DNA of 64,000 nt, from NCBI RefSeq assembly GCF_003837865.1, contig NZ_RQIS01000013.1:118785-182784 (forward strand), given 5' to 3'. The notes below the pieces were generated by a model. That model worked only from the letters and a program-made list of their open reading frames with translations. It did not search any database and had not been told where the DNA came from. The position numbers and the translations under genes were made by a program. The DNA is from Paraburkholderia dinghuensis (GTDB lineage: Bacteria; Pseudomonadota; Gammaproteobacteria; Burkholderiales; Burkholderiaceae). Each line of letters starts with the position of its first letter. Within the stretch, counting starts at the first letter, position 1. This document shows, in pieces, positions 32,806 through 40,759 of this stretch.

Positions 32806-34686
32806 TTAGTCCACCGGCGTCCCCGCGCATTCCTCGATCAAATCCTTTAACCCCGCCGCAATCCGCACGTTCGCATCGTCGTTGTTGAGCAGCCCCTCCT
32901 CGCGCTGCGGCCCGCCGATGCCCACGATGATCACCGCCTGCGCCGTCCGCTCACGCAGCCGTCGCACGAGATTGCGCAAATACGGCGGCGATTCGGGCGC
33001 ATCGAGCGACGCCACACAGATCATGCGCGTATCCCGCGCATCCACCATCGCGGCTCGTGTGCTGCGCACCTGCTCATAGCTCGTCGTCGTGCAAGCGATG
33101 CCGCGCCGCGTGAGCAGTTGTGCAACGATCGCAGCGACAACCGTATCGAACGCGCCACGCCCCGGCACGCACAGCACCGCGTTGGGTCCAGCCATCTCCC
33201 GACTGGCCGTTTGCACCCTGCCTTCGCCGGGACTTTCGTCAGCGGTGGCATGTCGTGAATCATCGACGGATTCCAGGTCCTCCACGATATCGAGCAGCGC
33301 CTGATTGATGCGTTCGACCTGTTCCGCGGGCAGCACACCGCGCAACGCATCGTTGCGAGCGAAGCGCAGGCCTTCGAGCACCACTTGCTCGTAGTAGTCG
33401 ATGAGCGGCATGCCCGCGAGCAGCCGGTCCGCCTGCAACAGCGCTTCGTGGGGATCGTCGGCGAGCAGGCGCTGGTAGCACATTTGCGCAGGCGTAAGCG
33501 CGGGCTGGTCACCTAGCAGAATGGTCAGAAAATTCAGCTTGTCCACATAGCGTCCAAGCGTGACGAAGCACAGCGTGAGCGGCGTCGAGAGCACGAGCCC
33601 GATCGGCCCCCAGAGCCAGGTCCAGAAGATCGCCGCGACGACGACCGCGAGCGGCGACAGGCCCGAGTGGCGCCCGTAGAGCAGCGGCTCCGCGAACTGC
33701 CCCGCCGCTATGTCGACCACGATAAAGAGAAGCAGCGTCAAGACGCCCATGGTCCACTGCGGCTGGATGGCGGCGGCCAGCACGGTCGCGAGCCCCGCCG
33801 CGATCCAGATGCCGATGTACGGCACGAAGCGCAGCAACGCCGCCATCGCGCCGAACAACAGCGCACCCGGCACGCCGATCCCCGCGAGCCCGATCGAGAT
33901 GACCGCCCCCACCGAGACATTCAAGCCCAGTTGCGCGACGAAGTAGCGCGAGAGCCGCTGGGATGCGTCGTTGATCGCCGTGGTGGTGCGATGCAGATCG
34001 TCCGAGCCGAACAGGCTGATGAGGCGGTCACGCAAGTCCTCGCGCTGGAGCAGGATGAAGATCGTGACGACAAGCACGATAAGGCCCGTTTCGAGCGGCG
34101 CGATCACAGGCGAGATGGCCCTCAGCGCGAGCTGCATCGGCGTAGGCGGGGGCGTGCGAACCTCGACCGGCGTCGGCACGGCGGGCGCGTTGCGCGCGGC
34201 GCGCCCATGCAGCTGCGGCGGCGCGGGCGGCGGCGCGGGCGACACGCGCTGGAGCGCCGTGGACGCGCGACTCATCAGCGAATCGGCGCGGCCAACCGTC
34301 TTTTGCTGCACCGTCTGCAGCTTCTGCTCGATCTCGTCCTGATATTGCGGCAGGTCGGCGGCAAGCTGGACGATCTGCGCCCCGATCAACGTACCCACGC
34401 CCCCCAGCGCGAGCACCGTGGCAAGCACGGCAAGAAAGATCGACAGAAACTGCCCGAGGTGCAGGCGGCGCAACGTCCTCACGAGCGGTGCGAGCAGGAA
34501 GCTCAGCAGCACCGAGAGTGTGATCGGAATCAGCACCGCACGGCCGAAGTAAAGACCGCACACCACGACTGCGCCGATGATCACCGACGCGAGAGCATGC
34601 AGCGTCGGCGGGCTCGGCGGAAAGACGCGGTTGTGCCGGCCCTGCGGCGGCACCGGAAGATTCATGTCGTAGCGAGGGAATTTCAT
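32806..34686 (-). CDS. AI-2E family transporter with extra C-terminal Rossmann-like domain
   Basis: 626 aa from the ATG at 34686; the ATG at 34665 is also possible. Residues 35-385 form the AI-2E exporter (PerM/TqsA) fold with about eight helices, FGRAVLIPITLSVLLSFLL near the start and FLRFVPYIGIWIA-like ALLRFVPYIGIW. A Pro/Ala-rich loop (PAPPPAPPQ) interrupts the soluble part. Beyond the usual length there is a linker and a 120-residue domain (VLCVPGRGAFDTVVAAIVAQ, MICVASLDAPE, VIIVGIGGPQ) with alternating strands like a B12-binding-type flavodoxin fold but lacking DxHxxG. Function of the tail unknown. Followed by an orphan mlaC upstream in the same direction. Confidence 0.85.
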   Translation of the reverse strand: MKFPRYDMNLPVPPQGRHNRVFPPSPPTLHALASVIIGAVVVCGLYFGRAVLIPITLSVLLSFLLAPLVRTLRRLHLGQFLSIFLAVLATVLALGGVGTLIGAQIVQLAADLPQYQDEIEQKLQTVQQKTVGRADSLMSRASTALQRVSPAPPPAPPQLHGRAARNAPAVPTPVEVRTPPPTPMQLALRAISPVIAPLETGLIVLVVTIFILLQREDLRDRLISLFGSDDLHRTTTAINDASQRLSRYFVAQLGLNVSVGAVISIGLAGIGVPGALLFGAMAALLRFVPYIGIWIAAGLATVLAAAIQPQWTMGVLTLLLFIVVDIAAGQFAEPLLYGRHSGLSPLAVVVAAIFWTWLWGPIGLVLSTPLTLCFVTLGRYVDKLNFLTILLGDQPALTPAQMCYQRLLADDPHEALLQADRLLAGMPLIDYYEQVVLEGLRFARNDALRGVLPAEQVERINQALLDIVEDLESVDDSRHATADESPGEGRVQTASREMAGPNAVLCVPGRGAFDTVVAAIVAQLLTRRGIACTTTSYEQVRSTRAAMVDARDTRMICVASLDAPESPPYLRNLVRRLRERTAQAVIIVGIGGPQREEGLLNNDDANVRIAAGLKDLIEECAGTPVD

Positions 34687-34729
34687 GAGTCGATCGGGCA
34701 AGCGGCGCGCGGACGGCACACGGCCTTCC

Positions 34730-35359
34730 TCACGATTTGCCCGAGGTGATCTCCTGGTTACGCGCGGTGAGGAACTGGATCAGGCCATCGATGCCGCCCT
34801 GCTGGATCTCCTCGTTGAACTGCTGACGGTAGGTCTGGATGAGCCACGCACCGAGCACATTCAGGTCGTAAAGGCGCCAGCCCTGCGGCGTCTTGTATAG
34901 ACGATAGTCGATCTCGACGGGCTTGCCGCTCGTCTGCGCAAGCGTGCGCACGACGGCATCGGTGTCGCCGGGTGACGAGCGCATCGGCAGATACTCGATC
35001 TGCTGATCCGGCTTCAGTTGTGCCAATGCGCCGGAATACAGGTGGATCAGCAACGACTGGAACTCCGTCTCGATCCTCTGTTGCTGCTCAGGCGTGGCCG
35101 TGCGCCAGTGACGGCCCATGGCGAGCTGCGTGGTGCGTTTGAAGTCGACGTAAGGCAGGATGTCCCGGTCGACAATGCCGCGGACGCGCGCAATGTCGTC
35201 CGGTGCGATCGAGTTCGTCCGCACTTCGTCCAGCACCTGCTGAGTCGCGGTCTTGATGAGCGCCTGCGGATCCGACTGGTCGACGGTGGTCTGCGCGAAC
35301 GCGCTCACGCCCGGCGCAAGCCCAGCGAGCAGCGCGATAAACAGGAATAGCCTTTTCAT
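34730..35359 (-). CDS. mlaC: MlaC/Ttg2D-type phospholipid-binding periplasmic protein
   Basis: 209 aa with a Sec signal (LFLFIALLAGLAPGVSAFA). The mature sequence has VLDEVRTN, DILPYVDFKRTTQLAMGRHW, EFQSLLIHLYSGAL and KTPQGWRLYDLNVLGAWLIQ, the conserved core of the MlaC (Tol2/Ttg2D) family that shuttles phospholipids between outer- and inner-membrane Mla complexes. No mlaFEDB or mlaA is present here, so this is an orphan paralogue. It is transcribed just upstream of the AI-2E family gene (43-nt gap) and probably co-transcribed. Confidence 0.88.
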   Translation of the reverse strand: MKRLFLFIALLAGLAPGVSAFAQTTVDQSDPQALIKTATQQVLDEVRTNSIAPDDIARVRGIVDRDILPYVDFKRTTQLAMGRHWRTATPEQQQRIETEFQSLLIHLYSGALAQLKPDQQIEYLPMRSSPGDTDAVVRTLAQTSGKPVEIDYRLYKTPQGWRLYDLNVLGAWLIQTYRQQFNEEIQQGGIDGLIQFLTARNQEITSGKS

Positions 35360-35852
35360 CGAGGTCTCAAAAGGTGAGTCGTGCAGTCGCGCGCCGATGC
35401 GCGTGCGGCGACCGCACCCGCGCGAGCGCGCCGGATACCCTTCAGTCTATAAGTTCAGGCCGGGCGAGGTAGGGCCGCTGCACCGGCCGCGGCGCGCATG
35501 TATCGGCAACACCACTCAGTCGAACAGGCACGTGCCGTCGTGCACCGCTGTCTCAGTCGGATCTGGCGGAAAGAAGGTGTATCCGTCGCTTCGGTGCCTC
35601 CCCCCGATACGTGCGAAGCACAGAGGTGGTTCAACGGGAAGCAAGGCCCGTACCACACTGGGAAGCACCTCGAGCGCCGTCTCGCCACCTCGCAGGTTCT
35701 GCAAAAACTACAAAACCCGACGCCAGGACGCGGCAAGTCAAGTATTGGCACCCGCCTGGTCAGTCGCGACACCCGGGTCCGCCCGTCGAACGAGACCCCA
35801 TTCTCAAGCGGCCGCACGAACGTGCCGTTAACACGCTGAGGTATCCACCATC
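35360..35852. other. Intergenic region between divergent mlaC and a lipoprotein gene
   Basis: About 490 nt without a convincing gene. A 10-bp perfect palindrome GGCACGTGCC lies at 35527-35536. Short open frames on both strands show no recognisable protein. Promoters of both flanking genes must lie here. Confidence 0.4.
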
Positions 35853-35867
35853 GTGACGGAGTCTTGC

Positions 35868-36437
35868 TTGAACGGTAAAACGCTCGCCCTCAGTGCCCTG
35901 GCATCCACGCTGCTGTTGAGCGGCTGCATCAGCGACACCCGCGTCGCTGCCAGCCCTGCCCGGCCCAACGCGGTCGTCGCCGCACCGCCGCCACCGCCAC
36001 GGCAGGCGGTTGTCGTCGCGGAGCCGGTCTACGTGCCCGAGCCTCACGACGCGTATATTTCGGTCGCCCTCGACAGCGACATCGTCTTTGCAGGCGGCAA
36101 CACGTATATCTGGTATCTCGGCCACGATGGCCGGCGCTATCGTCACTTTTACGGCCATGGCGATCTGCGTGGCGAAGTCATGCACCGGCGTGCGAATCTA
36201 CGGCTCGTCATGACGCACCACGACGGTCACCTGCCGATGCAGAAGGTGCAGATGGCGCCGCCTCCCACGAGGCACGCCCCGCCGGCCGGCCAGCCACACC
36301 CGCCCGAGAAGCATCAGCCACCCCAGGCACGGCCGCAGCAGCAGGCACATCAGCCGCACCAGCCGCCGTCCGGCAAGCCGGCGCCCACCGCAAACCGCAC
36401 AGCCGACGAGAACCATCCGGTGCAGCCGCATAGCTGA
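35868..36437 (+). CDS. His/Pro-rich lipoprotein of unknown function
   Basis: A TTG at 35868 with GGAG 6 nt upstream is preferred to the in-frame GTG at 35853 because it yields a compact signal peptide. The 189-aa precursor has lipobox LLSGC with the lipidated Cys at residue 20. Residues 30-50 are Pro/Val-rich, then a globular stretch (HDAYISVALDSDIVFAGGNT, WYLGHDGRRYRHFYGHGDLR) rich in aromatic residues. The last 70 residues are His, Gln and Pro-rich (HQPPQARPQQQAHQPHQPP), a possible metal-binding or flexible tail. Outer-membrane anchoring is likely because Cys is followed by Ile-Ser rather than Asp. Confidence 0.7.
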   Translation: MNGKTLALSALASTLLLSGCISDTRVAASPARPNAVVAAPPPPPRQAVVVAEPVYVPEPHDAYISVALDSDIVFAGGNTYIWYLGHDGRRYRHFYGHGDLRGEVMHRRANLRLVMTHHDGHLPMQKVQMAPPPTRHAPPAGQPHPPEKHQPPQARPQQQAHQPHQPPSGKPAPTANRTADENHPVQPHS

Positions 36438-36441
36438 GCCA

Positions 36442-36494
36442 CGCGTGAGCCGCACGCAAGTCCGGCATGACCGGACGCCCTCGCGGCTCACGCG
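36442..36494. terminator. Nested inverted repeat between convergent genes
   Basis: CGCGTGAGCCGC at 36442-36453 is perfectly complementary to 36483-36494, and a second hairpin GTCCGG-CATGA-CCGGAC lies inside at 36460-36476. It separates the lipoprotein gene from the convergent GGDEF-EAL gene and overlaps the latter's stop codon, which suits a bidirectional terminator. Confidence 0.6.
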
Positions 36495-38764
36495 CCGCTA
36501 AGCTTGCTCGCGTAAACCGAAGCGGCAACCGGCCGCCCGAACAGATAACCCTGCTGACGCTCGCAGCCGAGCGATTTGAGGAACGAAGACTGTTCGGGCG
36601 TTTCCACCCCTTCGGCCGTGACGTGCATGCCGAGCGAATGCGCCATCGCTACGACGGCCTGCGTGATTGCCGCCGAATCGCGGTTATCGGGCAGCCCCAT
36701 GACGAACGAGCGATCGACCTTGAGATGATGTAGCGGAAAGCGCTTCAGATAAGAGAGCGACGAGTACCCGGTTCCGAAATCATCCACCGAGATCCGCACG
36801 CCGAGGTCGCTGATCGCGCGCAGCATCGGTAGAACGGACTGACTGTCATTCATCAGCAGTCCTTCCGTAATTTCGAGTTCGAGGCCGGAAGGATCGAGTC
36901 CGGCCTGCGTCAGACAGCGTTCGACGTGCTCGACGAGTCCTTCGGTAAACTGCCGCGGCGACAGGTTCACGGCCATCACGAAATCCGGCGCGATCAGGCG
37001 GCGCCACTGCGCGGCCTGGCGGCAGGCGTGCTCGAGTACCCATTGGCCGATGCCGATGATCATGCCGGTGTCCTCGGCGATCGGGATAAATTCGGCGGGC
37101 CGGACCGTGCCCAGTTCGCCGCTTTCCCAGCGCAGCAGCGCTTCGGCGCCGATCGTGCTGCCCGTCTTGCCGTCGACGATCGGCTGGTACACAAGCCGCA
37201 ATTCCCCCGACGCGAGCGCGCGCCGCAGCAACTGCTCCAGCAGGTAGCGGCGCTCCAGGCGCTGCCGTAGTTCAGCCGTGAAGAACTGAAACTGGTTGGT
37301 GCCGCGTTGCTTTGCGACGTACATCGCAGAATCGGCGTTGCGCATGAGCGCGGCAGCGTCGGTGCCATCGTCGGGATAGCGGCTGATGCCGATCGACGCC
37401 CCGAGGTAATACTCGTTGTCCGCCACTTTGAATGGCACGGCGATGGCGTCGAGCACCTGCTGCGCAAGCGCGATCAGCTCGCTGCCGCCCTCGTGCCGGC
37501 GCACCGCGATCACGAATTCGTCGCCGCCCACGCGCGCCAACGTGCCGGCATCGCGCACGCATTGCGTGAGCCGCTCCGCGACGACGCGCAACAGCGTGTC
37601 GCCTGCCTCGTGGCCACCCGTGTCGTTCACCTTCTTGAAACCGTCCAGATCGACGAACAGCAGCGCGGGGCACGTCGTACCATCGTCGCTTTCGAGCCAT
37701 TCGCGCATGCGGTCGGCAAGCCAGGTGCGATTGTAGAGGCCGGTCAGCGGATCGCGCGTCGCCAGGTACTGGAGCTGTTGCTGCGCCTCACGCACCGCGC
37801 CGATGTCGGTAAACGACACCACGACCGACGACGCCTCGGTTTCGCCGGGCCGGAAAATGGGCAGCACGTTCTCGCTCACCCAGACGATCTCGCCGTTCGC
37901 GAGTTCCAGCCCCGTCGTGCGCCCGATGATGGACTGTCCGGTGCTCTGCGCGAGCATGCTGGGACGACGCGCCACGCTCATGGGCTGCCCGTCTTCGTCG
38001 AGCACACGCGGAATCAAGGTGAGGATGCTCTGGCCGATCACGTCGTCGGCCAGGCGCAGAATGCGGCGCGCACTGCGGTTGCATGCGAGCACGGTGTCGT
38101 CGCGCGATTGCACGACGATGCCTTCGTTCAGATGATCGACTACGAGCCGGTAATGCTCTTCGCTCTCGGCGAGGCGATGTGCGATGTTTGCCTGATTGAG
38201 CAGCGCCGCGACGCTCAGCCCGATTTCGCGCAACAGGCCCTCGGTCGCCGCGTTTGGCCGCCACGGCACGCCGCGATACACCGCCAGCGCGCCCATCACA
38301 CCGCCCGCGTCAGTTTCGAGCGGCGTCGTCCAGCACGCGCGCACGCCGCTCTTCACCGCGCCATCCGCAAAGGCGGCCCACGCAGGATCGGCGAGCAGGT
38401 CTTCGACGGACACCGTCCTGTTCTCGTAGATCGCCGTGCCCGACGGCGTGCTGTGCGGACCAACAGGTGTCCCGTCGATATTGCGGCGATAGTAATCCGG
38501 AAGCGAAGGTGCACTGCCGAGACGGATGTGCTGTCCGTCGGCGTCGAGCAGCAGAATCGAACAGATTGCGCCGTCGCCCAGCAGCCGCTCGGCGTGGGTG
38601 CACAACTCCGCCAGCAATTCGGGCATCGGCATGCCGCGTGTGATGAGCCTCAGCACATCGCGCTCGAAGGCGAACGCATCTTCCGCCGAACCGGCACGGT
38701 GACCGGCGCCCCCTGCCGGCGCCCCGCCCATGCCCCCGATCTTCCAGGAATAGCTCGTCCCCAC
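36488..38764 (-). CDS. GAF-PAS-GGDEF-EAL cyclic di-GMP enzyme
   Basis: 758 aa. A GAF-like domain covers about residues 30-195 (CTHAERLLGDGAICSILLLD), a PAS domain about 205-330 (YRLVVDHLNEGIVVQSRDD), then GGDEF with an intact RVGGDEF loop near 425 and an EAL domain with AEALLRW, VNLSPRQF, ELEITEGLL, DDFGTGYSSLSYLKRF and AEGVET. All EAL metal and base residues appear present, so phosphodiesterase activity is expected; GGDEF may be catalytic or a GTP sensor. No membrane helices are seen. It converges with the lipoprotein gene. Confidence 0.92.
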   Translation of the reverse strand: MGTSYSWKIGGMGGAPAGGAGHRAGSAEDAFAFERDVLRLITRGMPMPELLAELCTHAERLLGDGAICSILLLDADGQHIRLGSAPSLPDYYRRNIDGTPVGPHSTPSGTAIYENRTVSVEDLLADPAWAAFADGAVKSGVRACWTTPLETDAGGVMGALAVYRGVPWRPNAATEGLLREIGLSVAALLNQANIAHRLAESEEHYRLVVDHLNEGIVVQSRDDTVLACNRSARRILRLADDVIGQSILTLIPRVLDEDGQPMSVARRPSMLAQSTGQSIIGRTTGLELANGEIVWVSENVLPIFRPGETEASSVVVSFTDIGAVREAQQQLQYLATRDPLTGLYNRTWLADRMREWLESDDGTTCPALLFVDLDGFKKVNDTGGHEAGDTLLRVVAERLTQCVRDAGTLARVGGDEFVIAVRRHEGGSELIALAQQVLDAIAVPFKVADNEYYLGASIGISRYPDDGTDAAALMRNADSAMYVAKQRGTNQFQFFTAELRQRLERRYLLEQLLRRALASGELRLVYQPIVDGKTGSTIGAEALLRWESGELGTVRPAEFIPIAEDTGMIIGIGQWVLEHACRQAAQWRRLIAPDFVMAVNLSPRQFTEGLVEHVERCLTQAGLDPSGLELEITEGLLMNDSQSVLPMLRAISDLGVRISVDDFGTGYSSLSYLKRFPLHHLKVDRSFVMGLPDNRDSAAITQAVVAMAHSLGMHVTAEGVETPEQSSFLKSLGCERQQGYLFGRPVAASVYASKLSGA

Positions 38765-39074
38765 GCTTTCTCCTGATGTAACGGCAAATCCGCGCTATCG
38801 CGCGCTTTTAACTCAAGCGTTGCTGTCCGGATCGCCGGACCGGGCTGAGGACGTCTTCACATCCGCATGCCTTCTCTTTGTGATATCGGCAGATATGGCG
38901 GCTTCTTGACGCACCAGACGGGACTGGAAGCGTTCTCCGCGCGTGCAACACGGCTTCCGTGGGGACGGCTGCGACATATATCACGTTGCGATATAATTCG
39001 CGGCTTGCGGCGTATTGTCGCCTCCTGATTCAGAACCAGGCCGCCGTTCCGCTCCTTCCAGATAGCTTTCGATC
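38765..39074. other. Promoter region of the HPP-CBS gene
   Basis: 310 nt without a gene, containing the operator-like repeat at 38976-38997, which includes TATAAT at 38992-38997. Confidence 0.5.
38976..38997 (+). promoter_or_regulatory. Operator-like repeat and -10 box upstream of HPP-CBS gene
   Basis: TATATC-N7-GATATA forms an inverted repeat whose right arm merges into a consensus -10 TATAAT (38992-38997). The same arrangement recurs upstream of marR at 40288-40309 with 17 of 22 positions identical, pointing to a shared repressor, most simply the MarR protein. Confidence 0.6.
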
Positions 39075-40229
39075 GTGTCACTTCTGAACCTTACCCGTTG
39101 GCTCGCCGGATTCGCCCCCGCCCGTATTTCCATCAGCTGGCGCGAGCGCGCGCGCTCGAGCGGCGGCGCGCTGTTCGGCATCGCGCTGACCGGCTTTATT
39201 GCGCACCGGCTGCTCGGCCCGGACGCGACCTTGCCTTTCCTGATCGCGCCAATGGGCGCCTCCGCGGTACTCCTGTTCGCCGTGCCGGCGAGCCCGCTCG
39301 CACAGCCGTGGTCGATCATCGGCGGCAATCTCGTTTCCTCGACGGTGGGCGTGACCTGCGCGCTCCTGATTCACGATCCTGTCGAGGCTGCAGCGGTCGC
39401 CATCGCGCTCGCGATTGCGGGAATGTTCGCGTTACGCTGCGTTCACCCGCCCTCGGGCGCGGTTGCGCTTACGGCCGTGCTCGGCGGACCTGCGGTCCGT
39501 GCGCTCGGATATGAATTCGTGATTGAGCCCGTCGCGCTCCAGTCCGCAGTGCTGCTGGGCTCGGCGCTTGTCTATCACGCCGCGACGGGGCATCGTTATC
39601 CGCATGTGGCCGTCAAACCGGCGGATCGCAACGCGCCCGCCCAGCGCGGTTTTTCGCGTGACGACCTGGAGGCGGTGCTGCGCGGACGAGACGAAATACT
39701 CGACGTCGATCCCCGGGATCTCGAAGCGGTTCTGCGCGAAGCGGAAATCCGTGCCTATGCACGCACATTCGGCGAGCTGACCTGCGCCGAAGTGATGACG
39801 CGCGACGTCATCAGCATCTCGCCCGACACGACCGTGCGTGAGGCACGTCGCCTGTTGCGGCGACACGATATCAAGGCGCTGCCCGTGGTGGATGCGCAGC
39901 GTCACGTTAAGGGCATCGTCACGCGCGCCAATCTCGCGGATGGTGGCCGCAATACGCATCCGGGCCGTCTGCTGGCCGCGCGCGCTGCGCGCTGGCTCGC
40001 GCCGCTGGCGGGAACGGACGAGCCCGTGCATACGCTGATGAGTGCGCCCGTGCGCACGGTCGCCACGACAACACCGATCGCGGATCTGCTGGCGATCTTC
40101 GCGGGCCGCGGCCACCACCACGTTCCGGTCGTCGACGCGCACAAGCGTCTCGCGGGCATCGTCACGCAGGCGGACCTGATTTCGGGTCTTTACCGGCAGT
40201 CGCAAACCGAACAGCCGCTCGCCGCCTGA
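39075..40229 (+). CDS. HPP family membrane protein with CBS pair
   Basis: 384 aa starting at GTG; no good ribosome site or early ATG exists. Residues 20-175 have four to five hydrophobic helices with the family signature ALRCVHPPSGAVAL (the HPP motif) and LIAPMGASAVLLFAVP. Residues 235-375 carry two CBS motifs (VMTRDVISISPDTTVREARR, LMSAPVRTVATTTPIADLLA), which normally bind adenosine nucleotides and gate the membrane part. HPP relatives include plastid nitrite transporters, so anion transport is a fair guess. Its promoter shares a repeat with marR-clcA just downstream. Confidence 0.85.
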   Translation: MSLLNLTRWLAGFAPARISISWRERARSSGGALFGIALTGFIAHRLLGPDATLPFLIAPMGASAVLLFAVPASPLAQPWSIIGGNLVSSTVGVTCALLIHDPVEAAAVAIALAIAGMFALRCVHPPSGAVALTAVLGGPAVRALGYEFVIEPVALQSAVLLGSALVYHAATGHRYPHVAVKPADRNAPAQRGFSRDDLEAVLRGRDEILDVDPRDLEAVLREAEIRAYARTFGELTCAEVMTRDVISISPDTTVREARRLLRRHDIKALPVVDAQRHVKGIVTRANLADGGRNTHPGRLLAARAARWLAPLAGTDEPVHTLMSAPVRTVATTTPIADLLAIFAGRGHHHVPVVDAHKRLAGIVTQADLISGLYRQSQTEQPLAA

Positions 40230-40287
40230 TTTGAGCACTCTTATGTAAGCGCTATAAGTGCTATCACTATTGCCCTGGCACGCGAAA

Positions 40288-40309
40288 ATATATCATATTG
40301 TGATACATT
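40288..40309 (+). promoter_or_regulatory. Operator-like repeat at the marR promoter
   Basis: TATATC-N7-GATACA aligned with the repeat at 38976-38997. By that alignment the -10 would be TACATT at 40304-40309 and transcription would begin near 40316, which argues for the marR start at 40341 and against the ATG at 40311. Confidence 0.6.
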
Positions 40310-40340
40310 TATGAGCTTCTCTGTCCCACTGGATCATCCG

Positions 40341-40754
40341 ATGAAAAGAGGCATGCGTGCGCTCGCCAAGAGCGATTACGAGCAACTGTCCGAGTTCCGC
40401 TACCAGATGCGGCGCTTCGAGCGCTTCTCCGAACGCGCGGCTCAGGCCGAAGGTATCACGCCGCTCCAGTATCTCCTGCTGCTCCACGTCAAGGGTTATC
40501 CGGAGCGCGACTGGGCCACCATCGGCGAACTGGCCGAGCGGTTGCAGGCGCAGCATCACGGCGTGGTCGCTCTCGTATCACGCTGCGAGGTGCTTGGCCT
40601 CGTCGAGCGCCGCGCCAGTGAACGCGATCGCCGCCAGGTCGAAGTCCACCTCCTCCCCGACGGCGAAAAACTGCTCGCGCGGCTCGCCGAACTCCATCGC
40701 GCTGAACTGCGCTCGCTCGAAAGCGCCTTCACGATTCCGCAAATTGATCTTTGA
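40341..40754 (+). CDS. MarR family transcriptional regulator
   Basis: 137 aa from the ATG at 40341; ATGs at 40311 and 40353 are in frame. The 40311 start is disfavoured because an operator-like repeat with a putative -10 directly abuts it. The MarR wHTH is clear: TIGELAERLQAQHHGVVALV as recognition unit and RRASERDRRQVEVHLLPDG as the basic wing with the conserved D-R-R. The stop overlaps a TTG of the ClC gene and the two are coupled. Probably an autorepressor that also controls the HPP-CBS gene. Confidence 0.88.
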   Translation: MKRGMRALAKSDYEQLSEFRYQMRRFERFSERAAQAEGITPLQYLLLLHVKGYPERDWATIGELAERLQAQHHGVVALVSRCEVLGLVERRASERDRRQVEVHLLPDGEKLLARLAELHRAELRSLESAFTIPQIDL

Positions 40755-40759
40755 CTGCC

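Noticed and set aside
35498..35839. 113-codon plus-strand frame
   Set aside because: No ribosome site and no recognisable sequence; overlaps promoter regions.
40311..40340. ATG at 40311 as marR start
   Set aside because: It abuts a putative -10 and operator, so transcription would probably begin downstream of it.
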